From: Acinetobacter sp. ANC 5054
GTDB lineage: Bacteria; Pseudomonadota; Gammaproteobacteria; Pseudomonadales; Moraxellaceae
Length of the DNA stretch: 64,000 nucleotides
Reading direction: 5' to 3'
NCBI RefSeq assembly: GCF_002135295.1
Contig: NZ_NEGG01000010.1
Span: forward strand, 87,086-151,085
Below, one piece after another: positions 29,160-37,459 of the stretch. A model generated the notes under the pieces. It was not told where the DNA came from and did not search any database. It saw only the letters and a program-made list of their open reading frames with translations. Position 1 is the stretch's first letter. The number at the start of each line of letters is the position of its first letter. A program made the translations under genes and the position numbers.

Positions 29160-30524
29160 ATGTTTAGAGCAGAAAAAATTTTATGGGGTGAAGGTTTATT
29201 TTTACGCCCTCAACACTTTCAATTGCAAGATGCATATCATGAGCAGCGTCTAAACCATACCGTTCGTGCAACAATCCCTTTTGCTTATGGCGTTCAAAGC
29301 CTGATTTTCGATGAGTCACAAATAAGCACCAATACATTAGCTTTAAATAAAGTTGAAATGATTTGGCAAGATGGTGAAATTTATCAAGCACCTGCACAAG
29401 ATTTATTGCCCGAACCGGTATTGTTAGATTCATTAAATTTACGAGGTGAAATGCAGGTTTATTTAGCATTACCGATCGTGCAACCCAACAAGCGTAATGT
29501 TAATTTTGAAGAAAACACCCAATCCAGTCGCTATCATTCACATCTGACACAAACTCACGATTTATTTACTGATGCGACGGCAGCGGAGATTACGCTACTC
29601 CGTCGTCGTGCTGAATTTAAAATTTTTGAGTTAGGCCAAGAACCACAACATAATCTTGATGGTTTCTTATATATGCCGATTGGGAAAATTAAACGACAAA
29701 GTTCGGGGAATTTTGTACTGGATTATCAATTTATCCCACCGATTTTACATATTAGTTCATGTGAATCTTTAATCACTGGCTTGAAACGTACACTGAATAT
29801 TATCAAAGCCAAAATTAAAACGATTCAATCGAATAATCGTGAAAATGAACAAAAGTTAATTGAATTCCGTTCAGGTGATATTGTTTCATTTTGGCTAGTG
29901 AATGCATTAAATACTGCGCACGCAACACTTAATCATTTATTGCAATATCCGCTGATTCATCCTGAACGATTATATTTTGAATTATTACGTTTGACTGGTT
30001 CATTATTAACATTTTCAACAGCTTATGAAGTTGATCAATTACCGCAATATCAACATCATAATTTGCAAGAAAGTTTTGCTCAACTTGATGTCATTTTGCG
30101 AGATTTACTCGACACGATTATTTCTAACCGTTACATCAGTATTAACTTGAAAGAAACGCGCCCATCATATTGGGTTGGTAGTTTAGAAAGTGACAAAATC
30201 ACTCGTGACTCTCGCCTTTATCTTGCTGTATCAAGTAGTGCAATGCCTACGCATGACATTATTTCCTATGTACCGTTACGCTTCAAAGTCGGCAATACCA
30301 TTGATGTTGAACAACGTGTGATGGCTGCTTTACCTGCCGTTCCATTACAACATATGATGCAAGTACCAACTGCAATTCCTGTACGTTCTGGGGTCAGCTA
30401 TTTTGAAGTTGAACCAAATAATGACTTATATCAACGGATGCTGGATTCAGAATCAATTTGTGTCTATATCCCTGCAGGCTTCCAAGATATTTCGATCGAA
30501 CTTATTGTTGTGATGAATGGATAA
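29160..30524 (+). CDS. tssK: T6SS baseplate-membrane connector TssK
   Basis: A 454-residue protein homologous to siphophage receptor-binding proteins, which links the baseplate to TssL and TssM. It starts with the typical ILWGEGLFLRPQHFQLQDAY (about 6-25), followed by PFAYGVQSL. Other marks are RRRAEFKIFELG, the FLYMPIGKI segment, LYFELLRLTGSLLTFS, and near the C-terminus SGVSYFEVEPNNDLYQRM. Length is normal. It follows tssA after five bases and precedes tssL by nine. Confidence 0.95.
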   Translation: MFRAEKILWGEGLFLRPQHFQLQDAYHEQRLNHTVRATIPFAYGVQSLIFDESQISTNTLALNKVEMIWQDGEIYQAPAQDLLPEPVLLDSLNLRGEMQVYLALPIVQPNKRNVNFEENTQSSRYHSHLTQTHDLFTDATAAEITLLRRRAEFKIFELGQEPQHNLDGFLYMPIGKIKRQSSGNFVLDYQFIPPILHISSCESLITGLKRTLNIIKAKIKTIQSNNRENEQKLIEFRSGDIVSFWLVNALNTAHATLNHLLQYPLIHPERLYFELLRLTGSLLTFSTAYEVDQLPQYQHHNLQESFAQLDVILRDLLDTIISNRYISINLKETRPSYWVGSLESDKITRDSRLYLAVSSSAMPTHDIISYVPLRFKVGNTIDVEQRVMAALPAVPLQHMMQVPTAIPVRSGVSYFEVEPNNDLYQRMLDSESICVYIPAGFQDISIELIVVMNG

Positions 30525-30533
30525 GGCATTAAA

Positions 30534-31337
30534 ATGAATACTTCAAACAATGCACCCTCTTTATTTGATGATGGCCAAATTGGACTGGGTGCATCAAAAC
30601 CCATAACTGAAACAAAAGTAAACAGCTCTACAAATCTTGTTGATCTTTTGCATGATGGTTTTTACATTGTATTTCTTTTGAAAAATCAATATGTACCTTC
30701 AAATCCAACGAGTTTTAGGACAAAAATTTTAGATTTATTAAATCGTTTTGAAAGTCAGGCAAGAAAACTTCAGTTTAGTAATGATGATATTACCGATGCT
30801 AAATATGCCTATTGTGCTTTGTTAGATGAAACAATTGTGACTCAACAAGATGCGCGATTTTTCGACTTGCAAAATAATTGGATGATGAATCCGTTACAGT
30901 TAAGTCTTTTTGGTTCGCAACTCGCTGGCTATCGTTTCTTTGAAAATTTAGAACAAATTCGCTCGAAAAACAAAGAGCGCCTTGCTGCTCTAGAAGTTTA
31001 CCATTACTGCATGTTACTTGGTTTTCATGGTAAATATCGTCTTGAATCGATTGAAATGCTCAATTCATTGGTTGCACGTGTTGGTGATGAAATTGATTAC
31101 ATGAAAGGCAAAAAAGCATTTTCACCTTTTGCAGCATTGCCTGATCAAATTAAAAATATCATTCATCGTGAATTGCCATTTTTCTGGATTTTAATTTTTT
31201 GGGCATTGTTTGCAGTATTGGCTTTTGGTGGTTTGAAATACATGTTGTCTAACCAAAATAACAAGGCATTATCTCAATACCAAAATGTAATTACAGCCCC
31301 GTCAGAACAAGCTTATATCACTATTCATTTACCATAA
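30534..31337 (+). CDS. tssL: T6SS membrane complex protein TssL (DotU-like)
   Basis: A 267-residue protein with a cytoplasmic DotU domain and one C-terminal anchor. Marks are FRTKILDLLNRFESQARK, DDITDAKYAYCALLDETIV (the conserved YalcAlLDE element), LSLFGSQLAGYRFFENLEQI, LEVYHYCMLLGFHGKYRL and the helix FFWILIFWALFAVLAFGGL near 218-236. Only about 30 residues follow the helix, so there is no peptidoglycan-binding extension. TagN may supply that function. It binds TssM and TssK. Confidence 0.94.
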   Translation: MNTSNNAPSLFDDGQIGLGASKPITETKVNSSTNLVDLLHDGFYIVFLLKNQYVPSNPTSFRTKILDLLNRFESQARKLQFSNDDITDAKYAYCALLDETIVTQQDARFFDLQNNWMMNPLQLSLFGSQLAGYRFFENLEQIRSKNKERLAALEVYHYCMLLGFHGKYRLESIEMLNSLVARVGDEIDYMKGKKAFSPFAALPDQIKNIIHRELPFFWILIFWALFAVLAFGGLKYMLSNQNNKALSQYQNVITAPSEQAYITIHLP

Positions 31338-31349
31338 GACTAAAATAAA

Positions 31350-32024
31350 ATGGCAAACGAAAAATCGAATAATGTACGTATTTTACAGTCAATACAAAAA
31401 AATAATTTACCACCAATTGCACATGCTGCAATTGGTTTTTTAGTGGGTGCTGCCTTAATTATTGTTGCTGGTCTGGGTTATTTCTATCTTTCATCAGATG
31501 ATTCATCCAATAATGAACCAAGATCAGTTCATCAGGATCAAAAGCCCGAATCTGGACAACCAATACAAGCTAAAAACCAAGTTTTACAAGATATGGATGT
31601 ATTGGCACACCAATCGAGCAATCTTACTTCAGCCAATCTTGATAATGAAGATTCGAAAGAGTCTGACAATATCTATTCTAAAGAAATTGGCACAGCATTT
31701 AATCATGGCCATAGTGAAACAGTAGCATCAAGTAATCTGTCACAGCAAAAATCAGCTTCGCCATTTAATTTAGAGCAACCTAAACCACAGACGGTTCAAC
31801 AAAAACCAACTGTCATTAAAAATTCTACAGCTACAACAGCCGCAAAAACACCAGTTAAGCCAACACAAAGTGTAACGGTTCATACCACTAAACCAGCAAC
31901 AGTAAAACCAGCTCCTGCAGTTGAAGAAAGTTATGAAGAACCAATGGGTGGTACGCAAATTTCTGAAACAAAACGTCCGAAAGTAAGTTCTGCCACAAAT
32001 GTAAGCACTTCAGCCACACCATGA
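31350..32024 (+). CDS. T6SS locus bitopic protein of unknown function (224 aa)
   Basis: Not recognised. A short cytoplasmic start is followed by one helix (AAIGFLVGAALIIVAGLGYF, about 28-47). The remaining 175 residues should be periplasmic and are low in complexity, rich in Ser, Thr, Gln, Lys and Pro, with Ala/Thr/Lys-Pro runs near 160-195 that look extended. It sits between tssL (12 bases) and tagX (four-base overlap), so it belongs to the operon and probably to the membrane complex. The layout is that of a periplasm-spanning tether, but no peptidoglycan-binding domain is visible. Confidence 0.7.
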   Translation: MANEKSNNVRILQSIQKNNLPPIAHAAIGFLVGAALIIVAGLGYFYLSSDDSSNNEPRSVHQDQKPESGQPIQAKNQVLQDMDVLAHQSSNLTSANLDNEDSKESDNIYSKEIGTAFNHGHSETVASSNLSQQKSASPFNLEQPKPQTVQQKPTVIKNSTATTAAKTPVKPTQSVTVHTTKPATVKPAPAVEESYEEPMGGTQISETKRPKVSSATNVSTSATP

Positions 32025-32977
32025 TCATTTTCTTGATGGGTTGTTTTCTTGCTTTAGCACTGGTCACAGTGCTTTGTTTTTCTTATGAAGTCAGAGTTAA
32101 AGTTTTAGACTTTTTTTACGACTTAATTCCTCAAAGTAAAAAGCGCATTCAAAATGCCCGCGAATTTGCTTATGAGTTCAACTATGCTGCTGCACCAAAG
32201 CAAATTCAATCACATTGGCATTTGCAACAATGGTGGATTCTTTTTGTAGGATTCATACTTTTTGCCAGTATTTTGGTTTTTGCTTTTACCCGTCCTGTTA
32301 CTGCAAGCAAAGTCGAGGCTGACTATTTAAGAAAGGCTGATCCACAAATCTATGCAATGTTAGATGGTCAAGTGTTGGATGCGCCGCCTGAAGTCGAAGA
32401 ATATCTGGTGCAAGAAGCGATGGCCGAAGAAGCGACAACAATAGAGCAAGCTTCTATAATGGCATCAACGTTTAATCCTGAAATTCAGGATATTCATACA
32501 CATTCATTTTCTACTGATGTTCCATCAGCTGATCGTAAATGGCATAAGATGAACCCACGCTATAAACAGCGATTATTGATGGTGTTTAAACTCATGCAAG
32601 AACGGCATGGTTATGAAATGGTCTTACTCGAAGGATACCGTAGTCCTGAGCGTCAAAATAACTTAGCCACCAATAAAAATACAACGCGTGCTAAAGGTTT
32701 CCAAAGTTATCACCAATTTGGTCTGGCGGCTGATGTTGCATTTAAACGAAATGGTAAAGTGGTGATTTCAGAACGTGACCCGTGGGCCATGCGCGGATAT
32801 CAACTCTATGGTGAAGTTGCGGAATCTGTTGGTCTGACTTGGGGCGGTCGTTGGAAATCAATCCAAGACTATGGGCATACGGAATATCGCATGCCAGGCC
32901 TAAAAAAGACTGCTGAAATGGCTGCATTATTAACATCTGAAGGTCAACTGCAAGCCAGCAACATAAAAATAGAATAG
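32021..32977 (+). CDS. tagX: T6SS peptidoglycan endopeptidase TagX
   Basis: A 318-residue membrane-bound zinc peptidase of the VanY/M15 type. Acinetobacter TagX cleaves cell-wall cross-links so that the T6SS can be built through the wall. One helix lies at residues 1-22 and another at 71-90. The catalytic domain covers about 165-300: LLEGYRSPERQ (202-212), the zinc motif SYHQFGLAAD (His231, Asp238), and a third ligand in YGHTEYR (His286). All expected residues are present. The start overlaps the previous gene by four bases. A bidirectional terminator follows, so this is the last gene of the right operon. Confidence 0.92.
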   Translation: MIIFLMGCFLALALVTVLCFSYEVRVKVLDFFYDLIPQSKKRIQNAREFAYEFNYAAAPKQIQSHWHLQQWWILFVGFILFASILVFAFTRPVTASKVEADYLRKADPQIYAMLDGQVLDAPPEVEEYLVQEAMAEEATTIEQASIMASTFNPEIQDIHTHSFSTDVPSADRKWHKMNPRYKQRLLMVFKLMQERHGYEMVLLEGYRSPERQNNLATNKNTTRAKGFQSYHQFGLAADVAFKRNGKVVISERDPWAMRGYQLYGEVAESVGLTWGGRWKSIQDYGHTEYRMPGLKKTAEMAALLTSEGQLQASNIKIE

Positions 32978-32990
32978 TTCATTTTGATAA

Positions 32991-33019
32991 AAAGCCTTTC
33001 TTATGAGAAAGGCTTTTTT
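32991..33019. terminator. Bidirectional terminator between tagX and ybfF
   Basis: AAAGCCTTTCT (32991-33001) and AGAAAGGCTTT (33006-33016) form an 11-bp perfect stem with a four-base loop. TTTTTT follows on the plus strand, and a shorter T-run serves the convergent ybfF transcript. Confidence 0.88.
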
Positions 33020-33021
33020 AA

Positions 33022-33783
33022 TTATTGAATATATGCTTTTAATTCTTCTAAAACTTGTGATGTCTTTTCTGCATGTAACCAATGTCCTGCATGTTCTATT
33101 TCAATTAATTTTGCTTGAGGAAACTGTTGTACAAGCGCATTTAGATGTTGTTCTTTAGATATATAAGGTGATAAACCACCCTTTATGAATAAAGCTGGAT
33201 TTTGCCAAACTTTATCTGCATTCACCCAACCTGTAATCTCTTGATAATGTTGATATAACGCTTCAACATTAAATAGCCATTGCCCTTTACTAAATGATTT
33301 CAGCAGGAATTGAATGATCATATCAGTCTGTATATAGCCTTTCATTATTTCTATGGCTTGTGCTCGCGATTGTATTTGAGCCTTTTCTACAGCAAATAAG
33401 GCCTTAAAAATTTCATCGTGATGGCTTTCTTGATATGCAAATGGTGCAATATCCAAAACAGCTAGTTGATTTACCCTTGGAGAATTTAAAGCTAAATACA
33501 TTGCAACCTTCCCACCCATTGAATGGCCGATCACAGAGAATTGGTCAATGTGTAATGTATCTAAGGTTTCCAGTATATCTTGTGCCATTGTTGGATAATC
33601 CATTTCTGCACTGTGTGCTGATTTACCATGATTACGTAAATCAATTTGGATTACTGTATGTGTATTTTGAAATTCTCTTGCCAGCATGCCTAAATTACTG
33701 AGACTTCCGAATAAACCATGAATAAAAATTAAAGGTTTTTTCGTAGAATCTGAATTTGGGTGCAATTCATAATTTAAGATCAT
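33022..33783 (-). CDS. ybfF: Alpha/beta hydrolase, YbfF-type esterase
   Basis: A 253-residue serine hydrolase close to E. coli YbfF, an esterase acting on acyl-CoA and simple esters. Marks are PLIFIHGLFGSLSNLG, the nucleophile elbow GHSMGGKVAM, VLDIAPFAYQESHHDEIF, LLKSFSKGQWLFNVEAL and the catalytic His in HAGHWLHAEK. I chose the ATG at 33783 (MILNYELHPN) because YbfF starts there; a TTG at 33840 would add 19 residues unlike the family. It is a single-gene unit ending at a shared terminator with tagX and has no visible link to T6SS. Confidence 0.87.
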   Translation of the reverse strand: MILNYELHPNSDSTKKPLIFIHGLFGSLSNLGMLAREFQNTHTVIQIDLRNHGKSAHSAEMDYPTMAQDILETLDTLHIDQFSVIGHSMGGKVAMYLALNSPRVNQLAVLDIAPFAYQESHHDEIFKALFAVEKAQIQSRAQAIEIMKGYIQTDMIIQFLLKSFSKGQWLFNVEALYQHYQEITGWVNADKVWQNPALFIKGGLSPYISKEQHLNALVQQFPQAKLIEIEHAGHWLHAEKTSQVLEELKAYIQ

Positions 33784-33953
33784 TGTTGAGTAACTACTTA
33801 CATTTTTCTTTATGATGCTTCGTTGATGGCATTTAATCAATTGCCAATTTTCAATAAAAACTGCTTAGGCTATTTAAAATGCAAATAACATTTGCTTAGG
33901 CTATTTTAAGTTATAGTAGCGCCTAAGCAAAAGCGCTTATTTAATAAATAGAT

Positions 33954-34832
33954 TCAATGCTTAAAAATATTTAACGGTATTTTTAAATAACGTATGCCAT
34001 TTTGTTCTGGTTCTGGAAATTTACCTGCATCCATATTAATTTGTATGGCAGGTAATATAAGTTTGGGCATTGATAACGCTGCATCGCGTTGATTTCTCAT
34101 TTCCACAAAGTCAGCCTTTATCGTTCCTTCATGAATATGAATATTTTGTTTTTTTTGTATTTCAATCGAACTTTCGCAAATATAGTCATGACGTCCTTCT
34201 GGTAGATAATCATGACAAAGAAAGACACGCATATCCGCTGGTAAATCATACAATTTTTGTACGGAATCAAATAAGCTTGCCGCACTGCCCTTAGGAAAAT
34301 CACATCGTGCTGTGCCATAATCCGGCATAAACAAGGTATCGCCAACAAAAACTGCATCGTCACCGATCACATAACTTAAACAGGCTGGTGTATGCCCAGG
34401 TGTAGGAATGTTATATGCCTCTAATTTACCAATTTTAAAATGCTCATGATCAGCGAAGAGATAATCAAAGGACTGATGTGAATTAAAATAATTCATATCA
34501 AAATTGTAGATTGCACAAAAGGTTTCTTGCACAACGCCAATATTATGGCTCATGGCAATTTTTCCGCCAAGTTTAGCTTGTAGATATTGCGACGCTGTTA
34601 AATGATCTGCATGTACGTGGGTTTCCAAAATCCACTCTACACTTAGGCTATTTTTTTGAATAAAATCTATAATTTGATCGGCATGTGTGGTATGGATTGA
34701 TGCAGAAGCCGCATCATAATCTAAAACACTGTCGATAATGGCACATTTCCTAGTGTCAGGGTCTGCAACTACATAACTGAATGTATTGGTATTTTTATCA
34801 AAAAAATCTTGCACACATACCCGATTTGACAT
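33954..34832 (-). CDS. MBL-fold persulfide dioxygenase-like hydrolase
   Basis: A 292-residue metallo-beta-lactamase-fold protein. It starts MSNRVCVQDFFDKNTNTFSY at ATG 34832, with AGGAG eight bases upstream. The metal motif is HVHADH (about 72-77), with later ligands in PTPGHTPACLSY, VFVGDTLF and FLCHDYLPEG. These match the ETHE1/Blh group, which oxidises glutathione persulfide to sulfite using mononuclear Fe. The start overlaps the stop of the preceding YeeE/YedE gene by one base (TGATG), so they are translationally coupled. With the two transporter halves this gives a sulfide/thiosulfate handling operon like those under BigR or CstR control. No such regulator is next to it. Confidence 0.83.
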   Translation of the reverse strand: MSNRVCVQDFFDKNTNTFSYVVADPDTRKCAIIDSVLDYDAASASIHTTHADQIIDFIQKNSLSVEWILETHVHADHLTASQYLQAKLGGKIAMSHNIGVVQETFCAIYNFDMNYFNSHQSFDYLFADHEHFKIGKLEAYNIPTPGHTPACLSYVIGDDAVFVGDTLFMPDYGTARCDFPKGSAASLFDSVQKLYDLPADMRVFLCHDYLPEGRHDYICESSIEIQKKQNIHIHEGTIKADFVEMRNQRDAALSMPKLILPAIQINMDAGKFPEPEQNGIRYLKIPLNIFKH

Positions 34833-35254
34833 CAATTTGCTCCTGCAAACTTTCGGTGAATATAAACACCCAAAATCATAGCTACAATAAAATAAATAGC
34901 TTGGTAAAATCCAAGGCCAATTAAAGTAAATGCTGGTGCTGGACAAATACCTGCAATTCCCCAGCCTATGCCAAAAAGAATACTGCCTAATATAAGCTTT
35001 GAATCTATCTGATTATTCTGAGGTAAATCTATTGCACTTCCATCCAATGTTTTTGGCGCCGCTTTTCGGACAGCTATCTGAAACGGTATAAATGCCACAG
35101 CAATTGCACCCAACATAACGAATGCAAGACTTGCATCCCAATTCCCTGTTATATCAAGAAAATTTAGAACTTTCTCTGGATTTGACATGCCTGAAAACAT
35201 TAATCCAATCGCAAATAATCCACCAAACAAAAAAGCCAATACATTTTTCATCAT
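34832..35254 (-). CDS. YeeE/YedE half-transporter (second subunit, DUF6691-like)
   Basis: A 140-residue membrane protein with four helices. It has the family Cys motif GIGWGIAGICPAPAF (about 100-114) and starts [22 protein letters not shown]. YeeE/YedE proteins move thiosulfate or related sulfur species across the inner membrane with conserved cysteines, and the family often occurs as two short adjacent genes like these. It overlaps the upstream half by four bases (ATGA) and the dioxygenase gene by one base. Confidence 0.85.
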   Translation of the reverse strand: MMKNVLAFLFGGLFAIGLMFSGMSNPEKVLNFLDITGNWDASLAFVMLGAIAVAFIPFQIAVRKAAPKTLDGSAIDLPQNNQIDSKLILGSILFGIGWGIAGICPAPAFTLIGLGFYQAIYFIVAMILGVYIHRKFAGAN

Positions 35255-35667
35255 TGAGCTCCCAACACGTGTCGCATAACATAGACAGTAATTGCCCCAG
35301 CAAGCATAAAACTACCTGTTGCTACAAATGAGCGTTTTGAAAGTCGGCTAATTCCACAAATGCCATGCCCGCTGGTACAACCAGAACCCATCCGTGTGCC
35401 AAAACCCACGAGTAAACCTGCGATAATCATCATCCACGGACTGGCATTTAATTCAATATTGGTTATTGTTAGCTGTGCATACGCAAAAGGAATAATAAAT
35501 AAGCCCGCCAAAAACCAAAATGCTGGTGTTTTGAATAGTGTTAAAGGATTCATTACTTGAGCTATCAATCCACTGATCCCTGCTATACGTCCATGAACAT
35601 ATAGATAACCCACAGCGGCCAGACCAAGCATCACGCCACCAAGAAATGCTGTTAAAAAAGGATGCAT
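35251..35667 (-). CDS. YeeE/YedE half-transporter (first subunit)
   Basis: A 138-residue membrane protein starting [20 protein letters not shown] at ATG 35667; a GTG at 35679 would add four residues. The sulfur-binding Cys motif is [20 protein letters not shown] (about 101-120), as in thiosulfate importers of the TsuA/YeeE family. It is first of the three-gene sulfur operon. A possible promoter lies upstream on the minus strand (TTGCAA and TATTAT, 16 bases apart, near 35705-35735). Confidence 0.85.
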   Translation of the reverse strand: MHPFLTAFLGGVMLGLAAVGYLYVHGRIAGISGLIAQVMNPLTLFKTPAFWFLAGLFIIPFAYAQLTITNIELNASPWMMIIAGLLVGFGTRMGSGCTSGHGICGISRLSKRSFVATGSFMLAGAITVYVMRHVLGAQ

Positions 35668-35679
35668 ACACAAGCCCAC

Positions 35680-35911
35680 AAGAACAATATATGTTTTTAT
35701 AATATGTTATTTATGGAAAGTTGCAAGTGATTCAGATTATTTTCTTGTTCAAGTTTTATTCTTGATCATATGTAGCAATTAAAATTTCATCTAAGGCCTA
35801 GCCAAAACTGATCACTTTATTAAGTTAAATTTTATAAAGTTGAAAATTCACTGAATATTTCCTCGGTAATTTTTTAACCCACCGCATTTATTGTTAATTT
35901 TTTATTATCAA
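35680..35911. other. Intergenic, AT-rich
   Basis: Non-coding. It carries the presumed promoter of the sulfur operon at its left end. ACATAT-type repeats near 35690-35715 could be a regulator site, but their symmetry is imperfect. Confidence 0.35.
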
Positions 35912-36130
35912 TTATAAATCAGTACTAATATCACTCAGGGCTTCCCCCATCCAGTCGACTACTTCAGATCCCAGCTCAATAATCTGCGACATGTCAATTC
36001 CTGCAGCCCAATCCGTACTACTCGAATTGTCTTGCTTTTGCGTCTCCTCGACCATTAGTTATTCCAACTGAACGATTTGTTGCTCTAAACTGTGCGTCGG
36101 TACAGCGTCTTGATGATTCTGTATTGTCAT
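35912..36130 (-). pseudogene. 72-codon small gene with an in-frame TAA, downstream of the zeta toxin
   Basis: Found by hand. ATG at 36130, with AAGGA nearby upstream, opens 23 codons (MTIQNHQDAVPTHSLEQQ, then IVQLE) that end in TAA at 36061-36059. The same frame continues with CTA ATG and 47 more codons (start 36055; MVEETQKQDNSSSTDWAA then GIDMSQIIELGSEVVDWM) to a stop at 35912. A single C-to-T change of CAA to TAA would explain it, giving LEQQIVQLEQLMVEE, a good heptad pattern. The second part has its own GGAA before the ATG and might be translated alone. The protein is acidic; function is unknown. It is 40 bases behind the zeta toxin gene and probably on its transcript. Confidence 0.55.
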
Positions 36131-36170
36131 TTATAATTCCTTAGTCTTTTAGCCTTAATGTATTTTTTGA

Positions 36171-36926
36171 TTATTCTGCTTCAAACTCTTTTAAAACTTT
36201 TTCTACAAACCACCATGGAAAACGTTGAATCCCATGATTCATTTTCAAAATTTCAGCACGCTCAATTTCTGCAATAAATGATGCTTGCTGTCCATCAGTA
36301 GAATTGTCAAAAATATAACTTCGATCTGTTACTTCAATTGCTTGCATCAGTAAATCCATACTACGGTAATAGCGTTTACGAATTTTTTGCTCAGGTACAC
36401 CATGACCGCCTGTTTGCACACGATACTTTACACGGGAAATATTAATAAGCGGATCGATAGTCGAAACATAATATAAATAGGTTTTAAATCCTTTTCGTTT
36501 GGCTTCTCTTAAAAACTCTACTTTAGAGATATGCGACATAACTGTTTCAAAAGTAAAACTAATTTTCAAATCAAGAAATTGAAGACGAATATAATCAATT
36601 ATTCGTGCACAGAGATACGAATCAATTTGGTCTGAATGGAATTCGATTTTCCATCGATCTAAAATTATAGGCTCACGCGACATGAGTGGAATCATGTTCC
36701 CTTCTGAGGGTCGCTTTTTTTGTTGTAAAAAATGAATTAATGCTTCTGCATTTAAAGCAGGATGGTAATCAAATAAATTTACACGCTGCGAATGTTTTAA
36801 TTGTGCTTCTAACTCATCCGCATTTAAATAAGCCCCAATATGATGGGGCAATAAATATTCTTTAACTGTACTTTTACCTGAACCATTTGGACCTGCAAAC
36901 ATCCTAATTCGAGGTTGTGGAGGCAT
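36171..36926 (-). CDS. Zeta toxin family P-loop kinase
   Basis: A 251-residue protein with Walker A GPNGSGKST at residues 12-20, then YLLPHHIGAYLNADELE, the pattern of zeta/PezT toxins that phosphorylate UDP-N-acetylglucosamine or related sugars. FTFETVMSHISKVEFLREA carries the family's second conserved element, and YYVSTIDPLINISRVKYRV follows. It starts three bases after the upstream small gene, which is the likely antitoxin. Zeta-family proteins also include non-toxic ATPases, so toxicity is inferred. GC and codon use look like the neighbours. Confidence 0.8.
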   Translation of the reverse strand: MPPQPRIRMFAGPNGSGKSTVKEYLLPHHIGAYLNADELEAQLKHSQRVNLFDYHPALNAEALIHFLQQKKRPSEGNMIPLMSREPIILDRWKIEFHSDQIDSYLCARIIDYIRLQFLDLKISFTFETVMSHISKVEFLREAKRKGFKTYLYYVSTIDPLINISRVKYRVQTGGHGVPEQKIRKRYYRSMDLLMQAIEVTDRSYIFDNSTDGQQASFIAEIERAEILKMNHGIQRFPWWFVEKVLKEFEAE

Positions 36927-36929
36927 AAA

Positions 36930-37190
36930 TTAAACCGTTTCTTCTATTTTCTTTTTGCGTTTTAAAATTTGAGGAATTGAATCGAACTGAACAAAGTCTG
37001 AAGAGACATCTTTAAGTTGTATTTCTTGACCATTTTGCAGGCGTTGAACCAATTGCTGACCTTTGACATAAACCACAGCCGATGTTGCACTTGCTTGCTC
37101 AAAAGCATGGCGAAATGCATGAATTGCAAGATTTGGGATGAGATCATCCTCATACTGACTTGCTTTCATCACTGAAGTATAAGCTGTCAT
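36930..37190 (-). CDS. Putative antitoxin partner of the zeta toxin
   Basis: An 86-residue protein starting MTAYTSVMKASQYEDD with AAGGAG eight bases before the ATG. It is helical at the N-terminal half (PNLAIHAFRHAFEQASATSA) and ends in a basic-acidic tail (LKRKKKIEETV). I do not recognise the family; it is not like the classical epsilon antitoxin. Position directly before a zeta-family gene with a three-base gap, small size and a dedicated promoter support an antitoxin role. It might also be an antitoxin that represses its own promoter, but no DNA-binding fold is visible. Confidence 0.65.
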   Translation of the reverse strand: MTAYTSVMKASQYEDDLIPNLAIHAFRHAFEQASATSAVVYVKGQQLVQRLQNGQEIQLKDVSSDFVQFDSIPQILKRKKKIEETV

Positions 37191-37229
37191 AGAACAACTC
37201 CTTAAACATCAAAAATAATGTGTCTCAAC

Positions 37230-37257
37230 ATATTATCACACTCCTTGCATTTGTCTA
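37230..37257 (-). promoter_or_regulatory. Putative promoter of the zeta toxin module
   Basis: On the minus strand TAGACA (37257-37252) and TAATAT (37235-37230) are 16 bases apart, about 40 bases upstream of the antitoxin start. A TTGACA further upstream has no matching -10. Confidence 0.4.
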
Positions 37258-37417
37258 TTTATCCACCAATAAAAGTGTCAACTATTTGGCTTATATATTG
37301 TTAAAACTTAAGAATTAAACACTCATAAAAACAATATTAAAGCTTGAAAGCTAGACAACTTCATATCAACCTTATTTTTAGAGTACAAATCATTGAAATA
37401 GGCTCAAAGATTAATGC

Positions 37418-37446
37418 AAAAAAAATAGCCACTTATTCAGTGGCTA
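37418..37446 (-). terminator. Terminator of the small Cys-rich ORF
   Basis: Minus-strand AGCCACT (37445-37439) and AGTGGCT (37433-37427) pair with a five-base loop and are followed by ATTTTTTTT. It begins 14 bases past the stop codon of the 18-codon ORF. Confidence 0.85.
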
Positions 37447-37459
37447 AAAGAGAATGACA

